Below, in pieces: positions 61,233-64,000 of a stretch of DNA of 64,000 bases. Numbering within the stretch: the stretch's first letter is position 1; every line of letters starts with the position of its first letter. The translations under genes and the position numbers were made by a program. This DNA is from Flavobacterium xinjiangense (GTDB lineage: Bacteria > Bacteroidota > Bacteroidia > Flavobacteriales > Flavobacteriaceae): contig NZ_FRCL01000007.1 of assembly GCF_900142885.1 (NCBI RefSeq), positions 124,001-188,000 on the forward strand, read 5' to 3'. The notes below the pieces were generated by a model. It saw nothing but the letters and a program-made list of their open reading frames with translations, was not told the DNA's origin and did not search any database.

Positions 61233-62975
61233 TTATATCTGTTTTTCTAAGTCTGAAATAATCAAAACGGCTTTGTCAAAATCCTGCTGAATAGCAACAC
61301 TCGAGGATGGTGCATATCTTGCCACTTCACAGTTTTCAGTCAACGTAATAAAATCACTTACGGCTTGCGGATTTGCCTTTTTAGACAACAGAAGTTCCTG
61401 AATGTTATCCTTACTCATTTCTGATGTTTCGATATGCAATTTGGCTTTAAGAAAATTATGCATCGCTTTTTCCAGCGCGATATAAAACAATTCTTTGTTG
61501 TTGATTTGCTTTTTGGCTTCCGATAAATATTTCTTGGCCAATTTATTATTCATTTTTATTCTATTCCCGGTAACATCTCCATCAATTGCTTCTTTCTTCT
61601 TTTTAACTAATACAATCACAGGGAGTATTAAAAAAGGTAAAAACATCAACCCTAAATACAAATTAGAACCAAAGAAATCTTCCTTGTCTATGTTCAACAA
61701 CTTTGTTTTTAATTTAATGTATTTGAATTGTTCTAAGTTCGTTATTTTATTTTTATCCGAAGAATTCGACGCTACGGCAGCAGTTGGCCCATCGAGAACA
61801 TTGATCATTATTTCCGGGGAACTTAGTGTTTTATATTTTCCTGAACCTAAGTCAAAGTAGGAAAAACGCAATGGTTTTATAGGATAATTTCCTTTGTACT
61901 GCGGAATAATGGTATAACTGTCCGAAACCTTTCCGACCATTCCTGAAAGTGGAGTGTCTACTTTTTCGTTGTGAACGGCATCATACATTTCGAGTGCATT
62001 GGGCACAATAGGTTTTGGCAAACTGAATAATTTCATATTCCCTTTTCCAGTCACGCTCACAACTAAATCAAGGCTTTCTCCATTTTTTAAATCCGTTTTT
62101 GTAGGCGTTACTTTAAAATTAAAATTTCCTACAGCACCAGAGAAATCTTCCGGTTTTCCTGCTTCGGGAAGTGCTTTGACAGTAATTATTTTCGATCCAG
62201 CGGAAACTCTTTTACTGCCGTCTTTTACCACAACCTGACCGTACATGTTTCTTTGATTGGTAGGCAACTGAACGTCAATATCTAGAGATAAAGGTTCGAT
62301 CGCTAACTTTCCTGATTTTTGCGGATACAGTACCGTCTTCCTTAATACCACATAACGGTATTTTTCGCCCTTAAACATGCCTTCCTGGGCAACTAATTGT
62401 TTTATATCAATATTTTGACTCCAGAAATCATTGTATTTAGGTTTGTTTAATTCTCTCCAATTGGTAATCCCAATGTTGTAACTAAAATACAATTTATAAA
62501 CTACCGTAATAGGTTCGTTGACATATGGATTTGTTTTAGAAACATCGGCCACCAGATAGAGGTTATCATCTGCCGAAATCTGGGTGTCGTTTGGATCCCT
62601 TGGTTGCGCTGTGGCTGCCGTAACGTTTATTCTAATCGGCGAAGTTCTATAAATTTGTCCATTGTATTCAATGGCCGCCTGCTTGATAATTAATGCTCCT
62701 TTTTGATTTGGAAGAAGAAAATAGGAATACACTTTCTCAAAGGAACTTCTACCATTAACCCATGACTGACTCACTTGCTGGCTTGGACCGGCAATAATTC
62801 TGAATCCATCAAAAGAGGGTTGGTTAAAATTATCCCCATCTACATTCATTATAAAATCGATACGAAGTCTTTCGTTTAGGCCTAGCGTGGTTTTGCTTAC
62901 TCTAGCTTCAAATTGAACTTGAGCGCTAAGTGAGCTGCACACCATTAAAACAATCGCTGCTATAAATCTTTTCAT
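61233..62975 (-). CDS. batD: BatD: large envelope protein of the aerotolerance operon
   Basis: A 580-residue BatD ('oxygen tolerance') protein. It has a signal peptide (MKRFIAAIVLMVCSSLSAQ) and then repeated beta-sandwich domains exposed to the periplasm (about residues 20-420). A single membrane helix (LGLMFLPFLILPVIVLVKKKK, about 440-460; cited as LGLMFLPFLILPVIVLV) and a C-terminal cytoplasmic helical domain follow. I use the ATG at 62975 rather than the TTG two codons earlier. Between batC and batE; its precise function is unknown. Confidence 0.9.
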   Translation of the reverse strand: MKRFIAAIVLMVCSSLSAQVQFEARVSKTTLGLNERLRIDFIMNVDGDNFNQPSFDGFRIIAGPSQQVSQSWVNGRSSFEKVYSYFLLPNQKGALIIKQAAIEYNGQIYRTSPIRINVTAATAQPRDPNDTQISADDNLYLVADVSKTNPYVNEPITVVYKLYFSYNIGITNWRELNKPKYNDFWSQNIDIKQLVAQEGMFKGEKYRYVVLRKTVLYPQKSGKLAIEPLSLDIDVQLPTNQRNMYGQVVVKDGSKRVSAGSKIITVKALPEAGKPEDFSGAVGNFNFKVTPTKTDLKNGESLDLVVSVTGKGNMKLFSLPKPIVPNALEMYDAVHNEKVDTPLSGMVGKVSDSYTIIPQYKGNYPIKPLRFSYFDLGSGKYKTLSSPEIMINVLDGPTAAVASNSSDKNKITNLEQFKYIKLKTKLLNIDKEDFFGSNLYLGLMFLPFLILPVIVLVKKKKEAIDGDVTGNRIKMNNKLAKKYLSEAKKQINNKELFYIALEKAMHNFLKAKLHIETSEMSKDNIQELLLSKKANPQAVSDFITLTENCEVARYAPSSSVAIQQDFDKAVLIISDLEKQI

Positions 62976-62996
62976 TTTCAAATTATCTTAATTGAA

Positions 62997-63746
62997 TTAC
63001 CAATCCTTCTCAGTCTTGACTGGTTTTCCTTTTACTTTGTTGGCGTTTACTTTATCCTGAACTTTCTTCTCTTCCTTATTTACCGCGTCCAGAAGATTTT
63101 CCAGACGTTCTTTAGACATTCCTCCAGGCATTGGTTTTGGCTCACCATTTTCATTGGGTTTTGGATCTTTTTTGTCTTTATCCTTGTCCCCTTTATCGTC
63201 TTTCTTCTCTTTATCCTTGTTGTTCTTATCGTCCTTCTTGTCTTTATCTTTATCTTTCTTGTCGTCCTTTTTATCGTCTTTCTTATCTTTCTTGTCGTCT
63301 TTCTTATCATCCTTTGGGGGATTTTCTTTTAGCATTTTTTTTGCTAAAGCATAATTATAACGTGTTTCTTCATCTGTAGGATTGTTTCGCAATGCGTTTT
63401 TGTAGGCTTCCACCGCTTGGGTATAATCCTTTTCTTTCATGAAAACATTTCCTAAATTATGAAAGGCCCTGTGTTTTTGTGGTCTTGATTTGGCAGTCTT
63501 CAATGCTTTGGCGAAAGCAAATTTTGCTTCTGATGCTTGATTTTGCTTATAAATAGCATTTCCCAAATTATAGGTCGAAACGGTTTTATTCGGAAATTTC
63601 GAATTAGAAATTCTGTAATCTGCTTCCGCATCAACAAAATTATTCTCGGCATATTCCTCGTTTGCTTTAGGCAATATTTTGTCCTTCTGTTGTGCATTTG
63701 CAACAAAAGTAAAAAGCAATAAAAGATGTAAGATTAAGTTCTTCAT
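62997..63746 (-). CDS. batC: BatC: TPR protein with a long Lys/Asp tract
   Basis: A 249-residue exported protein with signal peptide MKNLILHLLLLFTFVANAQ. TPR repeats (about residues 25-145) include FHNLGNVFMKEKDYTQAVEA. Residues about 148-205 are almost entirely Lys, Asp, Glu and Asn in units such as KKDDKKD, then the tail NGEPKPMPGGMSKERLENLL. A highly charged linker of this kind occurs in other Flavobacterium BatC proteins, but its length varies. It lies between batB and batD. Confidence 0.9.
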   Translation of the reverse strand: MKNLILHLLLLFTFVANAQQKDKILPKANEEYAENNFVDAEADYRISNSKFPNKTVSTYNLGNAIYKQNQASEAKFAFAKALKTAKSRPQKHRAFHNLGNVFMKEKDYTQAVEAYKNALRNNPTDEETRYNYALAKKMLKENPPKDDKKDDKKDKKDDKKDDKKDKDKDKKDDKNNKDKEKKDDKGDKDKDKKDPKPNENGEPKPMPGGMSKERLENLLDAVNKEEKKVQDKVNANKVKGKPVKTEKDW

Positions 63747-63832
63747 TTTATTTTTTAAATGTAAGCGTCAAAATATAGTTTTGTTCTTGTTCCAATAATG
63801 GAGCGTCTTCCGTATACTTTGCTCTTTATATT

Positions 63833-64000
63833 TTATTTATTCTCGTTAAATAAATTTAATTTATTCACCCAACTTGTTTTTCTTTCCAAAAGGAAAATAT
63901 CCAGGAATAACAAAACAAAAGCAAATGCTAAAAACCATTGAAATTGCGATTGAAAATCAGCCATTTCTGTAGCTTCAAATTCTGTTTTTTGGATTTTATC
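63833..64000 (-). CDS. batB: BatB: VWA domain protein, last 55 residues (cut by window end)
   Basis: The minus strand is open from the window edge to the TAA at 63833. It encodes FQSQFQWFLAFAFVLLFLDI and then FLLERKTSWVNKLNLFNENK. This is the C-terminal membrane helix and tail seen after the von Willebrand A domain in BatB proteins. The VWA domain itself lies outside the window. batC starts 87 bases downstream. Confidence 0.8.
   Translation of the reverse strand, partial: DKIQKTEFEATEMADFQSQFQWFLAFAFVLLFLDIFLLERKTSWVNKLNLFNENK

Noticed and set aside
63080..63379. Basic and Ser/Leu-rich open frames over the batC Lys/Asp tract
   Set aside because: They are artefacts of the repetitive tract in batC read in other frames.
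1..64000. CRISPR array, tRNA or rRNA genes, prophage or intact insertion sequence
   Set aside because: Reading both strands, I saw no regularly spaced direct repeats, no T-loop-like GGTTCGAATCC motif in a cloverleaf context, and no transposase or phage structural genes.

Overview
The window is an AT-rich chromosomal segment from a member of Bacteroidota, almost certainly a Flavobacterium or a close relative. Several things point there. A type IX secretion protein (PorZ) and a Bat aerotolerance operon are present. So are flavobacterial families such as IPExxxVDY, DUF3108-like and DUF4348-like proteins. Start codons mostly lack Shine-Dalgarno sequences, and the Bacteroidota promoter element TAnnTTTG (with or without TTG about 17-23 bases upstream) recurs at the expected distance before many genes. 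I see no rRNA or tRNA gene, no intact insertion sequence, no prophage and no CRISPR array. Most of the window is housekeeping chromosome.

Layout. 1-3.6 kb, minus strand: purF (cut by the window start), a PfkB-type sugar kinase, rnhA and purN. 3.8-8.3 kb, plus strand: acpP-fabF-rnc, an IPExxxVDY protein and pyk, with a terminator-like hairpin between acpP and fabF. 8.4-14.8 kb: a Bax-inhibitor-1-like membrane protein, a LOV-like PAS protein, DNA polymerase IV, a large membrane protein of the misnamed 'site-specific recombinase' family, a CYTH protein, an RlpA-like protein and a four-helix membrane protein. 14.9-20.2 kb: an Oar-like TonB-dependent outer membrane protein and pgi. 20.4-26.2 kb: an aromatic amino acid catabolism block (tryptophan 2,3-dioxygenase, 4-hydroxyphenylpyruvate dioxygenase, homogentisate dioxygenase) interleaved with an M23 peptidase lipoprotein and a DUF3108 protein, plus a candidate small RNA at about 23.4-23.5 kb. 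26.4-33.7 kb: patatin/BamA-type phospholipase, uvrC, an AstE/AspA-like enzyme, a PLP decarboxylase overlapping 5-formyl-THF cyclo-ligase, and a tiny lipoprotein. 33.7-38.3 kb: ileS-dksA-like-lspA.

38.4-41.7 kb is the most unusual part. Between ileS and recO lie an XRE regulator/membrane protein pair and an exported esterase. Each of these two modules ends on its ileS-proximal side in a remnant of the 3' end of recO, in the same orientation as the intact gene. The remnants differ from recO mostly at synonymous positions. This looks like repeated acquisition of cargo at the recO 3' end.

41.7-51 kb: porZ, gdhA with a perfect GAAAACGTTTTC palindrome in its leader, an outer-membrane protein, cystathionine gamma-synthase, two small lipoproteins, a DinB-fold protein, an ArsC/Spx-like protein and an EamA transporter. 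51-56.3 kb: yicC, gmk, nadD, then a LysR regulator divergent from an exported DJ-1/PfpI protein and an iron-dependent alcohol dehydrogenase, a likely aldehyde-stress module. 56.6-60.3 kb: gpsA, two small conserved proteins, pheS and a CvpA family protein. 60.4-64 kb, minus strand: batB (only its C-terminus), batC, batD, batE.

All calls come from reading the sequence and family knowledge. No database search was run.
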